A DNA stretch of 64,000 nucleotides from Candidatus Methylophosphatis haderslevensis (GCA_016711925.1 JADJSA010000001.1:248001-312000), one strand, 5' to 3'. Counted from the stretch's first letter, positions 51,285-59,544 are shown. Made by a program: numbers and translations. The notes: generated by a model not told the origin, from the sequence alone.

Positions 51285-53873
51285 ATGCTCTCCGAAGCCG
51301 AACTCGCCCACCATACGCCGATGATGCAGCAGTACCTTCGCCTAAAGGCGCAGCATCCGGCGCTGCTGCTGTTCTATCGCATGGGCGATTTCTACGAACT
51401 GTTTTTCGACGATGCGCAAAAGGCGGCGCGCCTGCTCGACATCACGCTGACCGCCCGCGGCCAGTCCGCGGGCAAGCCGATCCCGATGGCCGGCGTGCCC
51501 TACCACGCGGTCGAGCAATATCTGGCCAGATTGGTAAAACTCGGCGAGTCGGTCGTCATCTGCGAGCAGATCGGCGACCCGGCCACCAGCAAGGGTCCGG
51601 TCGAACGCGCTATCTCGCGCATCGTCACGCCCGGCACGCTGACCGACTCGGCGCTGCTCGACGACCGGCGCGACGCGCTGCTGCTGGCCGTGACGCTCAA
51701 TCGCGGGCGCGGCGCTCTGGCCTGGCTCAACCTCGCCAACGGCGACCTGCGGCTGATGGACGTCGACAGCGTGCAACTGCCCGCGCAACTCGAACGCCTG
51801 CGCCCGGCCGAGATACTCGCGCCCGACACGCTGGCGCTTGCCCTGCTCGATGCGCAACCGGCGGCGGTGCGCCGGCTGGCCGAATGGCAGTTCGATCCCG
51901 CCTCGGCGCAGCGCCAACTCGCGCAGCATTTCGGCACCCGCGATCTGGCCGGTTTCGGCATCGACCAGCCCTCGCCCGCGCTGGGCTGCGCCGGCGCGCT
52001 GCTCGACTACGCGCGCACCACCCAGCAACAGGCGCTGCGCCATGTCACCAGCATCGGACTCGAAAGCGAAGGCGAATTCGTGCGGCTCGACGCCAATACC
52101 CGGCGCAACCTCGAGATTTCCGAAACCCTGCGCGGCGAGCCGGCGCCCACGCTGCTCTCGCTGCTCGACACCTGCGTCACCGCAATGGGCTCGCGCTGGC
52201 TGCGCCACGCGCTGCATCACCCGAGGTCGGACCGCAGCCAATCCGCGCTGCGCCACGATGCGCTGGCCGAGTTGATCGGCGACCGCGGCGACGGCCCGTG
52301 CCGCGCGGTGCGCGAGCGCCTGCGCGCCATCGCCGATGTCGAGCGCATCACCGCACGCGTCGCGCTGAAGAGCGCCCGCCCGCGCGACCTGGCCAGCCTG
52401 CGCGATTCGCTGGTGGCCGCGGCGCCGCTGCGCAGCGCCCTCGGCGAGCCGGTAGCCCGGCTGCTTGTCGACATCGTGCAGGATCTGCAGCCGCCGGCCG
52501 CGGCGCTCGACTTGCTGCTTCGCGCCATCCGCAGCGAACCGGCGGCGCTTTTGCGCGATGGCGGCGTGATCGCCGATGGCTACGATGCCGCCCTCGACGA
52601 GCTGCGCGGCATCCAGTCGAACTGCGGCGCGTTCCTGCTCGAACTGGAAGCCCGCGAGCGCGAACGCAGCGGCATCGCCACCCTGCGCGTCGAGTACAAC
52701 CGGGTGCACGGCTTCTACATCGAGGTCGGCAACGCCCATGCCGAACGGGTGCCCGCCGACTACCGGCGCCGCCAGACGCTGAAGAACGCCGAGCGCTACA
52801 TTACGCCCGAACTCAAGGCCTTCGAAGACAAGGCGCTGTCGGCCAGCGAGCGCGCATTGGCGCGCGAAAAGCTGCTTTATGATGAACTGCTCGAAGCGCT
52901 GGCACAACACATCCCGCAGTTGCAGCGCACCGCGCGCGCCCTGTCGCTGCTCGACGGGCTGTGCGCCTTCGCCGATTGCGCCCTGCGCCGCGACTGGTGC
53001 CGCCCGGCGTTCACCGGCGCGCCGGGAATCGACATCGATTCGGGCCGCCACCCGATCGTCGAGCAGCAGGTCGACAGCTTCATCGCCAACGACTGCCTGC
53101 TCGCACCGACCCGCCGCATGCTGCTGGTCACCGGCCCGAACATGGGCGGCAAATCGACCTACATGCGGCAGGTCGCGCTGATCGCGCTGCTCGCCCACTG
53201 TGGCAGTTTTGTTCCGGCGGCCAGTGCGCGCATCGGCCCGCTCGATGCGATCTTCACGCGCATCGGCGCCTCCGACGAACTGGCTTCCGGACGTTCGACC
53301 TTCATGGTCGAGATGACCGAAGCGGCGGCGATCCTGCATGGCGCAACCGGGAACAGCCTGGTGCTGATGGACGAGATCGGCCGCGGCACCTCGACCTTCG
53401 ACGGCCTGGCCCTGGCCTTCGCCATCGCCCGCCACCTGCTGGAGAAGAACCGCTGCCACACGCTGTTCGCCACCCACTATTTCGAGCTGACGCGGCTGGC
53501 CCACGACTATCCGGAATGCGCCAACGTGCATCTGGACGCGGTCGAGCATGGCCACAGCATAGTCTTCATGCATGCAGTGGAAGACGGCCCGGCCAGCCAG
53601 AGTTACGGCATCGAGGTGGCCGCGCTGGCCGGGATTCCCGGCAGCGTGGTACGCGAAGCGCGGCGCCGATTGCGCGCGCTGGAGAACCGCGAAGTCGCAG
53701 CGCAGTCGGGCGGCGACGTGCAGCCCGACCTGTTCATTGAAACGCACGACGCTGGCCAGACGCGGATCGCGCACCCGGCTGTCGTCGCCCTGCAGCAGAT
53801 CGACCCGGACGCCCTGACGCCGCGCGAAGCGCTCGAACGCCTGTACGATCTGCGGCGCATGCTCAAGGAGTAG
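51285..53873 (+). CDS. mutS: DNA mismatch repair protein MutS
   Basis: 862 residues from ATG at 51285 (MLSEAELAHHTPMMQQYLRL). Mismatch recognition ATPase. The mismatch-contact motif is YRMGDFYELFFDDA (Phe-x-Glu), connector and lever domains follow, and the C-terminal ABC-type ATPase has Walker A TGPNMGGKSTYMRQ, signature STFMVEMTEAAAIL, Walker B LVLMDEIGRGTSTFDG and the switch FATHYFELT. The C-terminal ALTPREALERLYDLRRMLKE tetramerisation tail is present. Full length. Confidence 0.96.
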   Translation: MLSEAELAHHTPMMQQYLRLKAQHPALLLFYRMGDFYELFFDDAQKAARLLDITLTARGQSAGKPIPMAGVPYHAVEQYLARLVKLGESVVICEQIGDPATSKGPVERAISRIVTPGTLTDSALLDDRRDALLLAVTLNRGRGALAWLNLANGDLRLMDVDSVQLPAQLERLRPAEILAPDTLALALLDAQPAAVRRLAEWQFDPASAQRQLAQHFGTRDLAGFGIDQPSPALGCAGALLDYARTTQQQALRHVTSIGLESEGEFVRLDANTRRNLEISETLRGEPAPTLLSLLDTCVTAMGSRWLRHALHHPRSDRSQSALRHDALAELIGDRGDGPCRAVRERLRAIADVERITARVALKSARPRDLASLRDSLVAAAPLRSALGEPVARLLVDIVQDLQPPAAALDLLLRAIRSEPAALLRDGGVIADGYDAALDELRGIQSNCGAFLLELEARERERSGIATLRVEYNRVHGFYIEVGNAHAERVPADYRRRQTLKNAERYITPELKAFEDKALSASERALAREKLLYDELLEALAQHIPQLQRTARALSLLDGLCAFADCALRRDWCRPAFTGAPGIDIDSGRHPIVEQQVDSFIANDCLLAPTRRMLLVTGPNMGGKSTYMRQVALIALLAHCGSFVPAASARIGPLDAIFTRIGASDELASGRSTFMVEMTEAAAILHGATGNSLVLMDEIGRGTSTFDGLALAFAIARHLLEKNRCHTLFATHYFELTRLAHDYPECANVHLDAVEHGHSIVFMHAVEDGPASQSYGIEVAALAGIPGSVVREARRRLRALENREVAAQSGGDVQPDLFIETHDAGQTRIAHPAVVALQQIDPDALTPREALERLYDLRRMLKE

Positions 53874-54016
53874 GCTCGCGCGTGCGGCCGGGTTCAAGGC
53901 GGATGCCGTCTTGTGCACTGCGGATAGCGTGCCCGTGCGCCATTCTATGAATCGTCCTGCGGCTACGCTAAGCTACGCGGTACCTGTGCACGCCGGGTTG
54001 CCATGAGGTGTCGAGC

Positions 54017-55165
54017 ATGTTGATCAGATCGAGTGTCCGTCGTACCGTCCTGCGGTTAGTCGCAGGCCTGATCGGACTGGCCTCCGGCATCGTTTTCGCA
54101 GCCGACATCCTGATCGCGCAGGTCGCCCCGCTGAGTGGGCCGCTCGCGCCTACCGGCAACGGCATGCGGGTCGGCGCCCTGATCTGCTTTGAAGCCGTCA
54201 ATGCTGCCGGCGGCATTCGCGGCGCGAAGATACGGCTGGTATCGCGCGACGACGGTTACAAGGCCGAGGAAACCGTCAAGCTTGCCCGCGCGGCGCTCGC
54301 GGAATCGCGTCCCCTGGCGTTCTTCGGTATCGTCGGCACCGGCAATCTCGATGCGCTGATCAAGGACAGCGTGCTGGGCGAGGCGGGCATCGCGGCAATC
54401 GGCCTGCGGTCCGGCGCGAGCAGCCTGTTTCGCCCGGAAAATGCGCTGCTGTTCTTCACCCGGGCCAGCTATGCCGAGGAGGTCGAGCGCATCGTCTCGC
54501 ACCTCGCCATGACCGGGCAGAAGCGGATCGCCGCCTTCTATCAGGACGACGCCTTCGGCGCCGACGGCCTCGCGGCAGTCGACACCTCGGCGCAGCGGCA
54601 CAGTGTCGAGGTGGTTGGACGCGCCAGCTATCCGAAGAACACGACGCAGGTCGAGGCCTCGGTCAAGACGCTCGGCGCCTCCAAGGCCCAGGCGATCGTC
54701 ATGATCGCCAACACCGCAGCCAGCGCCGAATTCCTCAAGCAATACCGCGCCGCCGGCGGAACGGCGCAACTGTTCGCGCTATCGACGACCGAGGCGCCGC
54801 AGGTCGCCGAGAAGGTCGGCGTGCAGACGGCGCACGGGTTTGCGGTCTCGCAGGTGGTGCCCGATCCGCTCAATCGCGGGGTGCCGATCGTGCGCGAATT
54901 CCAGGACGATTTCAGCAAACATGCGCCGGCCGGCAGCCAGCCGTCGGCGACCGTCCTCGAAGGCTATGTGGCAGCGCGCGTGCTGGTCGAAGGCCTGCGC
55001 CGCGCCGGCGCCGAGCCGTCGCGCGCCAGACTGGTCGCCGCGCTGCAGGCGCTGCGCAACGTCGACCTCGGCGGAATGACCATCGGCTTCGATTCGCGCT
55101 CGCGGTCAGGATCGCGCTACGTCGATATTGCCATCCTCGGCGCCGACGGCAAGCTGCTGCGCTGA
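54017..55165 (+). CDS. Branched-chain-amino-acid-type ABC substrate-binding protein
   Basis: 382 residues from ATG at 54017 (MLIRSSVRRTVLRLVAGLIG); a GTG three codons earlier is also possible. Signal peptide to about residue 29 (LASGIVFAAD). Peripla_BP_6/LivK fold: VAPLSGPLAPTGNGMRVGAL, CFEAVNAAGGIRGAKIRLVS, IAAFYQDDAFGADGLAAVD. No transporter subunits are adjacent, so it is an orphan receptor, either serving a distant ABC system or a sensory pathway. Ligand unknown. Confidence 0.83.
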   Translation: MLIRSSVRRTVLRLVAGLIGLASGIVFAADILIAQVAPLSGPLAPTGNGMRVGALICFEAVNAAGGIRGAKIRLVSRDDGYKAEETVKLARAALAESRPLAFFGIVGTGNLDALIKDSVLGEAGIAAIGLRSGASSLFRPENALLFFTRASYAEEVERIVSHLAMTGQKRIAAFYQDDAFGADGLAAVDTSAQRHSVEVVGRASYPKNTTQVEASVKTLGASKAQAIVMIANTAASAEFLKQYRAAGGTAQLFALSTTEAPQVAEKVGVQTAHGFAVSQVVPDPLNRGVPIVREFQDDFSKHAPAGSQPSATVLEGYVAARVLVEGLRRAGAEPSRARLVAALQALRNVDLGGMTIGFDSRSRSGSRYVDIAILGADGKLLR

Positions 55166-55189
55166 TTCGCGGCGCCCTGGACGCGCAAA

Positions 55190-55209
55190 ACGCGGCACGC
55201 AGGCCGCGT
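55190..55209. terminator. Weak bidirectional terminator hairpin
   Basis: ACGCGGC (55190-55196) and GCCGCGT (55203-55209) form a 7-bp stem with a 6-base loop, flanked by AAAA before and a TCTTCGTT stretch after. It lies between the convergent binding-protein and slyD genes. Confidence 0.4.
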
Positions 55210-55237
55210 CTTCGTTCGACAAAACCCCCGGTCGCGT

Positions 55238-55723
55238 TCAGTGGTGATGATGCCCGCCCGGCCCATGCACATGGCCGTGGGTCAGCTCTTCGCGCGTTGC
55301 GGCACGCACTTCGGCGATCGTCACGTCGAAGATCAGCGACACGCCCGCAAGCGGATGATTGCCGTCGACCACTACCTTGCCGTCGGCGATGTCGGTAATG
55401 GTGTAGAGCATCTCGTCGCTGTCGTCATCTTCGCCGCCGCGCTCGAACTGCATGCCAACTTCGATGTTCTCGGGAAACAGGTTGATCGGTTCGACGCGAA
55501 CCAGTTCGGCATCGTAGTCGCCGAATGCGTCTTCCGGCTGCAATTTGACCGAGAGCTTGTCGCCGGCGTTCTTGCCTTGCAACTCTTCCTCCAGGCGGCT
55601 GAAGATGCCGTCGTAGCCGCCGTGAAGGTATACAAGCGGATTCTTGCCGTCGTCGATGATGTTACCGTCCGGGTCCGTGACCTGGTAGTTGAGCGTGACG
55701 ACGGTGTCCTTGGCGATCTGCAT
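55238..55723 (-). CDS. slyD: FKBP-type peptidyl-prolyl isomerase SlyD
   Basis: 161 residues from ATG at 55723 (MQIAKDTVVTLNYQVTDPDG). FKBP catalytic domain interrupted by the insert-in-flap chaperone domain (DAFGDYDAELVRVEPINLFP ... LYTITDIADGKVVVDGNHPL AG). It ends in a His-rich tail (THGHVHGPGGHHHH) that can bind nickel. Cytosolic folding helper and metallochaperone. Its first 62 bases overlap the end of the peroxiredoxin gene. Confidence 0.93.
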   Translation of the reverse strand: MQIAKDTVVTLNYQVTDPDGNIIDDGKNPLVYLHGGYDGIFSRLEEELQGKNAGDKLSVKLQPEDAFGDYDAELVRVEPINLFPENIEVGMQFERGGEDDDSDEMLYTITDIADGKVVVDGNHPLAGVSLIFDVTIAEVRAATREELTHGHVHGPGGHHHH

Positions 55724-56204
55724 GAGTGCGTCCTGATTTGTCGAGTTGTTTGACGAGCTGCAGCACCTGGGCCGCATGCCCGCGCGGGCTGACCCCATAG
55801 AGTGCGTGCTGCACGATTCCGTGGCGATCGACGACGAAGGTCGAGCGCACCACGCCCATTCTGCTGACACCATCGGACTCGCGCAACTGCCAGACACCGT
55901 ACTGGGCGCAGACTTCGCAATCCGGATCGGACAGCAGCCGCACCGCCAGGCCGTGCTTGTCGCGGAATTCGGCATGCGTGATGCAATCGTCACGGCTGAC
56001 ACCGAGCACCGGGCAATGCAAGCGGATGAACTCCGGTTCGAGATCGCTAAACTCCGCGGCTTCGGTGATGCAGCCAGGCGTGCCGTCCTTGATGTAGAAA
56101 TAGAGCACGAACGGCTGGCGGCCGAGCAATGCGCGAAGCTCGAACATGTCCATGTCCGCATCGGGCAGCGAGAAATCCGGTGCCGGCTGGCCGGGCTGGA
56201 TCAT
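55662..56204 (-). CDS. Peroxiredoxin (BCP/AhpC-TSA family)
   Basis: 180 residues from ATG at 56204 with GGAG five bases upstream. Thioredoxin fold: PGQPAPDFSLPDADM, then FYIKDGTPGCITEAAEFSDL with the peroxidatic Cys in TPGC, and SDPDCEVCAQYGVW with further cysteines that may resolve. It reduces hydroperoxides using thiols. After the normal end of the fold (QLVKQLDKSG) the frame reads on as RTHADRQGHRRHAQLPGHGP into slyD for 62 bases. This Arg/His-rich tail is not expected in the family and may reflect loss of the original stop. Confidence 0.85.
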   Translation of the reverse strand: MIQPGQPAPDFSLPDADMDMFELRALLGRQPFVLYFYIKDGTPGCITEAAEFSDLEPEFIRLHCPVLGVSRDDCITHAEFRDKHGLAVRLLSDPDCEVCAQYGVWQLRESDGVSRMGVVRSTFVVDRHGIVQHALYGVSPRGHAAQVLQLVKQLDKSGRTHADRQGHRRHAQLPGHGPGR

Positions 56205-56421
56205 GTGCTCTCCTTCGAGTCGAAGCGATTCTAAACGGGATTGGATGATTGCACTACCACCTGGCAGATCGCTCATTGCGTTCATCGTTCGCCCCCGCCA
56301 ATTTCCAGCGACCGCAGCAGCCCCGGCGTACTGCGCACGCTCCACTACTCTTTGGATAGACCAGGGTTCTCGCTCGAACAAGTTCTTTCGCCATGCGCGT
56401 CTGCTGCGCCAGACGGTTCGG

Positions 56422-56946
56422 CTAGCGCAGCAACCCGTAGCGCGCGGAGATTTTGCGTGCCGTCTGCGGCGACTTCGCCGCCAGCCAGGCATAAACGAAG
56501 TAGCGCAGCCCCTTTCCCGCCAGAAGCGCGATGAATGCAAGCGGCAACGGCTGGGCGGCAATCGCGCATACTGCGAGCGCGGGTGTCTGCGGCAGCGGTA
56601 TCACCGTCGCCACGAACAGCGCCCAGACGCCCCAGCGCGCAACCCATTCGCTGACCCTGGCATAGACCCCGGATTGCGCGATCTCGGGAAAGCGCGCCAC
56701 CACCTGATCCCAGCCCAGGTGGTGGAAGAAAGCGAGGAGGATCAGCGAGCCGACTGCGGCCGCCAGGCTGGATAGCAGCCAGATGCGGACCCAGCGGCGG
56801 TTGTCGAGCAGCACCGCGGTCACCAGCACCACGCCGAACGGCAGGCTGGGCAGCAGCGTCAAGCCGAGCGAAGCCAGCGCCACCCACGAGGCATAATGGT
56901 GGCTCGCGGTATGGCGTTCGAGAAAACCGCGCACCCGCGCGGGCAT
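56422..56946 (-). CDS. DedA/YqaA-like VTT-domain membrane protein
   Basis: 174 residues from ATG at 56946 (MPARVRGFLERHTASHHYAS). Membrane segments near 22-48 (LASLGLTLLPSLPFGVVLVT), 55-75 and 120-150, with the re-entrant-loop signature ATVIPLPQTPALAVCAIAAQ and the C-terminal LLAGKGLRYFVYAWLAAKSP. DedA-superfamily proteins are thought to move lipids across the inner membrane. Divergent from the SOS-box promoter at 57096-57128. Confidence 0.78.
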   Translation of the reverse strand: MPARVRGFLERHTASHHYASWVALASLGLTLLPSLPFGVVLVTAVLLDNRRWVRIWLLSSLAAAVGSLILLAFFHHLGWDQVVARFPEIAQSGVYARVSEWVARWGVWALFVATVIPLPQTPALAVCAIAAQPLPLAFIALLAGKGLRYFVYAWLAAKSPQTARKISARYGLLR

Positions 56947-57095
56947 CAGATGAAGAATCAAGATCGAAATCGGGTGTCGGCCGGGATGGCGGGGGCACCG
57001 GCTTCTCGCCGTGCCACGGTGCATTCCTCTGTTGCGCGATTCTACGTCGACTCGATGCGCAATCCGGCGCGCCGCCCGGCCCCACAAATTTTTCT

Positions 57096-57128
57096 TGCAC
57101 TTTTTCGATAACTGTACAAAACTACAGC
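57096..57128 (+). promoter_or_regulatory. LexA (SOS) box and promoter upstream of VOC-lexA
   Basis: A perfect CTGTACAAAACTACAG (CTGT-N8-ACAG, 57113-57128) lies 26 bases before the VOC start codon. A TTGCAC -35 box at 57096-57101 places the -10 region inside the box, so LexA binding would block transcription. With only 12 bases between the VOC gene and lexA, this is probably the autoregulated lexA promoter. Confidence 0.85.
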
Positions 57129-57153
57129 CATCGAGAACTGCTGCCCGCACACC

Positions 57154-57555
57154 ATGGAACCGCGCCTTTCCCTCGTCACCCTCGGCGTTGCCGACCTCGG
57201 CCGCTCGATCGCCTTCTACCGCGACGGGCTGGGCCTGCCGCTGCGGCCGGAGAGCGCGGGCGACGTCGCCTTCTTCGGCCTTGCCGGTGTCTGGCTGGCG
57301 CTCTACCCGCGCGCCGCGCTGGCTGAAGACGCCCTGAGCACCCCGGAAGGCAGCGGCTTTCGCGGCTTCACGCTGGCCCATAACGTGCGCAGCGAAGCCG
57401 AAGTCGATGCCCTGCTCGTCCAGGCCTGCGCAGCCGGCGCCACGCCGGTCAAGCCGGCACAAAAGACATTCTGGGGCGGCTACTCCGGCTACTTCGCCGA
57501 CCCGGACGGCTTTCTCTGGGAAATTGCCCACAACCCGCATTTCTGGATCGAGTAG
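57154..57555 (+). CDS. VOC (glyoxalase-like) protein, first gene of the lexA operon
   Basis: 133 residues. VOC fold: SLVTLGVADLGRSIAFYRDG, then FFGLAGVWLALYPRAALAED and a terminal YSGYFADPDGFLWEIAHNPH with the conserved metal-type Glu. The subfamily pattern (GWGGYSGYFxDPDGxxWEIA-like) is shared by many uncharacterised dioxygenase/glyoxalase proteins. It is the first cistron behind an SOS box and lexA follows after 12 bases, so DNA damage should induce it. Substrate unknown. Confidence 0.8.
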   Translation: MEPRLSLVTLGVADLGRSIAFYRDGLGLPLRPESAGDVAFFGLAGVWLALYPRAALAEDALSTPEGSGFRGFTLAHNVRSEAEVDALLVQACAAGATPVKPAQKTFWGGYSGYFADPDGFLWEIAHNPHFWIE

Positions 57556-57567
57556 CCCCTGCCCACC

Positions 57568-58182
57568 ATGACCGAAAGCAACGAAAAGCTCACCCCGCGC
57601 CAGGCGGAAATCCTGCAACTGATCCGCGATAGCGTCGAAGCCGACGGCGCCCCGCCCACCCGCGCCGAGATCGCGAAATTCTTCGGCTTCCGCTCACCCA
57701 ATGCCGCCGAGGAACATTTGCGCGCGCTGGCGCGCAAGGGTGCCATCGTGCTCGAGGAAGGCCGCGCCCGCGGCATCCGCCTGCTGGGCGAACTCGGCCT
57801 GCCGCTGATCGGCCGCGTCGCTGCCGGCAGCCCGATCCTCGCCACCGAGCATGTGCAGGGGCGCTACCAGGTCGACCCCGCCATGTTCAAGCCGCGCGCC
57901 GACTATCTGCTGCGCGTGCGCGGCATGAGCATGCGCGACGCCGGCATACTCGATGGTGACCTGCTCGCCGTACACCAGACCACCGAAGTACGCAGCGGCC
58001 AGATCGTCGTCGCCCGCCTGCACGACGAAGTCACCGTCAAACGCCTGCGGCGCAAGGGCAGCATCGTCGAACTGCTGCCCGAGAATCCCGAGTTCGCCCC
58101 GATCGTCGTCGACACCCGCAATCAACCGCTGGTCATCGAGGGCCTGGCGGTGGGCCTGATTCGCAACGGCAAGTCCTTTTAA
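57568..58182 (+). CDS. lexA: SOS repressor LexA
   Basis: 204 residues. Winged helix (residues 1-70: PTRAEIAKFFGFRSPNAAEE HLRALARKGAI), self-cleavage site A86-G87 (GRVAAGSP), catalytic S121 (VRGMSMRDAGI) and K158 (EVTVKRLRR), all aligned with E. coli LexA. RecA filaments trigger cleavage and release of SOS genes. Its own likely box (CTGT-N8-ACAG) is upstream of the preceding VOC gene. Confidence 0.97.
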   Translation: MTESNEKLTPRQAEILQLIRDSVEADGAPPTRAEIAKFFGFRSPNAAEEHLRALARKGAIVLEEGRARGIRLLGELGLPLIGRVAAGSPILATEHVQGRYQVDPAMFKPRADYLLRVRGMSMRDAGILDGDLLAVHQTTEVRSGQIVVARLHDEVTVKRLRRKGSIVELLPENPEFAPIVVDTRNQPLVIEGLAVGLIRNGKSF

Positions 58183-58184
58183 CA

Positions 58185-58233
58185 CCGTTCGTCCTGAGCG
58201 TAGGCCGCAAAGCGGCCGAAGTCGAAGGACCGG
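58185..58233 (+). repeat. Palindromic GTTCGTCCTGAGCG repeat R1 (forward)
   Basis: CCGTTCGTCCTGAGCGTAGG opens the copy and GAAGTCGAAGGAC closes it, with a GGCCGC-AAA-GCGGCC hairpin in the middle. It starts 3 bases after the lexA stop and may also terminate lexA transcription. It is inverted relative to R2 across the GIY-YIG gene. Confidence 0.75.
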
Positions 58234-58248
58234 AACACGGGAGGTCGA

Positions 58249-58623
58249 ATGCCGTTCCGGGTTTATATGCTGCGTTGTGGAGACGGTTCTTACTACACCG
58301 GTCATACGGATTCATTGGAGCAGCGCCTCGAACAGCACGAAACCGCTCGAATCGACTGCTACACATCGACACGCAGGCCCTTCACGCTCGTTTTTGCCCA
58401 GGAATTTCCGAGCCGCGAAGAAGCGCTGACGATGGAATTGCGGATCAAAGGATGGATCCGCAAGAAGAAAGAGGCGTTGATGCGCAGCGACTGGTCCGAG
58501 ATCAAACGCCTGTCCCGCGGCCGGCATTTGCATGAACGCATGGGTAAATGTCCTTCGACTTCGGTTGCTGCGCAACCTACGCTCAGGACGAACGGGGTGG
58601 CTGGAAATGATGGCACTCGTTAG
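58249..58623 (+). CDS. GIY-YIG (URI-type) endonuclease embedded in palindromic repeats
   Basis: 124 residues with GGGAGG four bases before the ATG. Single GIY-YIG nuclease domain: MPFRVYMLRCGDGSYYTGHT carries the two conserved tyrosine positions (Y6, Y16 region), R26 in LEQRLEQHE, and E63 in MELRIKGWIRKKKEALM, the catalytic Glu. The domain ends near residue 95. Residues about 101-116 (CPSTSVAAQPTLRTNG) are encoded by repeat R2, so the C-terminal tail is repeat-derived. The gene lies between inverted copies R1 and R2, with R3 just beyond. Putative role: a nuclease that nicks repeat-type structures, or a passenger within them; this is inference. Confidence 0.85.
   Translation: MPFRVYMLRCGDGSYYTGHTDSLEQRLEQHETARIDCYTSTRRPFTLVFAQEFPSREEALTMELRIKGWIRKKKEALMRSDWSEIKRLSRGRHLHERMGKCPSTSVAAQPTLRTNGVAGNDGTR
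58551..58597 (-). repeat. Palindromic repeat R2 (inverted copy)
   Basis: TCCTTCGACTTCGGTTGCTG then CGCAACCTACGCTCAGGACG with AACGGGG: the reverse complement of the R1 outer arms with a different hairpin core (GGTTGC/GCAACC). It is translated as the C-terminus of the GIY-YIG protein. Confidence 0.75.
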
Positions 58624-58638
58624 CAAACTATTAGAACT

Positions 58639-58694
58639 CCCCGTTCGTCCTGAGCGTAGCGCGCAGCGCGAAGTCGAAGGACTCAAGGCGAACG
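58639..58694 (+). repeat. Palindromic repeat R3 (forward copy)
   Basis: CCGTTCGTCCTGAGCGTAGC then GCGCAGCGCGAAGTCGAAGG, with core hairpin GCGC-AGCGC. It ends CTCAAGGCGAACGG, a partial extra inverted arm. R2 and R3 face each other across 41 bases, like a paired inverted-repeat unit. Confidence 0.75.
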
Positions 58695-58740
58695 GATTCA
58701 TTCAAGAGGAAGAGAAACGTTGTCTTTCGGAGGCTCCGGC

Positions 58741-59088
58741 ATGATCCACAAAGGAAGCTGCCACTGCGGGCGCATCGCTTTCGAGGTCGAAGGCGAGATT
58801 GAACGCGTCATGGAATGCAACTGTTCTCACTGCAGCCGCAAGGGCTACCTGCTGTGGTTCGTGCCGCGCGACAAGCTGCATCTGAGCACACCGGAGGCCG
58901 ATCTGGCGACCTACACTTTCAACAAGCATGTGATCAAACACCGCTTCTGCCCCACGTGCGGCTGCGCGCCGTTCGGCGAAGGCACCGACCCGTCGGGCAA
59001 GGCCAGCGCGGCGATCAACGTGCGCTGCCTCGAAGGCATCGAGCCGGCCAGTCTCAAGATCATCCCGGTCGACGGGCGCAGTTTCTGA
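58741..59088 (+). CDS. GFA-family zinc-binding protein (Gfa/CENP-V fold)
   Basis: 115 residues from ATG at 58741 with GGAGG seven bases upstream. GFA domain with the zinc cysteines in SCHCGRIAFEVE, ECNCSHCSRKGYLLW and RFCPTCGCAPFGEG. Members include glutathione-dependent formaldehyde-activating proteins, but most have unknown activity. It heads a run of small same-strand genes leading to imuA. Confidence 0.85.
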   Translation: MIHKGSCHCGRIAFEVEGEIERVMECNCSHCSRKGYLLWFVPRDKLHLSTPEADLATYTFNKHVIKHRFCPTCGCAPFGEGTDPSGKASAAINVRCLEGIEPASLKIIPVDGRSF

Positions 59089-59112
59089 AACCCTGAATCA
59101 CGGAGGCAAGCC

Positions 59113-59538
59113 ATGAACACCCATGCCATGGACACCGTTGCGAACGTCATTCCCACCCTGCGCTACCGCGATGCGCCGGCCGCGATCGACTGGCTGTGCC
59201 GCGCCTTCGGCTTCGACAGGCATCTGGTCGTGCCCGGCGAAGATGACAGCATCGCGCACGCGCAACTGGTTTTCGGCAAGGGCATGATCATGCTGGGCTC
59301 GGCGCGCGACGACGCATTCGGCCGCCACCTGAATCCGCCCCACGATCTCGGCGGCAGCGGCACGCAGGGCGCCTGCCTCATCGTCGCAGATGCCGATGCG
59401 CACTACGCCCGCGCCGTCGCCGCCGGTGCGCAGATCGTGTACGACATCAAGGACGAAGACTACGGCGGCCGCAGCTACAGTTGCCTCGATCCCGAAGGAC
59501 ATCTGTGGAGCTTCGGCACCTACGATCCCTGGGCCTGA
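59113..59538 (+). CDS. PhnB/glyoxalase-like VOC protein
   Basis: 141 residues. VOC fold of the PhnB type: VIPTLRYRDAPAAIDWLCRA FGF at the N-terminus and GGRSYSCLDPEGHLWSFGTY at the C-terminus. Probable dimer; ligand unknown. 24 bases after the GFA gene and 6 bases before the next gene, so one transcript is likely. Confidence 0.82.
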   Translation: MNTHAMDTVANVIPTLRYRDAPAAIDWLCRAFGFDRHLVVPGEDDSIAHAQLVFGKGMIMLGSARDDAFGRHLNPPHDLGGSGTQGACLIVADADAHYARAVAAGAQIVYDIKDEDYGGRSYSCLDPEGHLWSFGTYDPWA

Positions 59539-59544
59539 ACCCGC

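Noticed and set aside
51342..53918. Very long open frame (858 codons) on the minus strand across mutS
   Set aside because: It is the mirror frame of a GC-rich gene. The composition is His/Arg/Gln-rich with no domain, and mutS on the plus strand has all motifs.
58185..58694. CRISPR-like array because of three similar repeats
   Set aside because: The copies alternate orientation, spacing is irregular (317 and 41 bases) and one copy is inside a coding frame; no cas genes.
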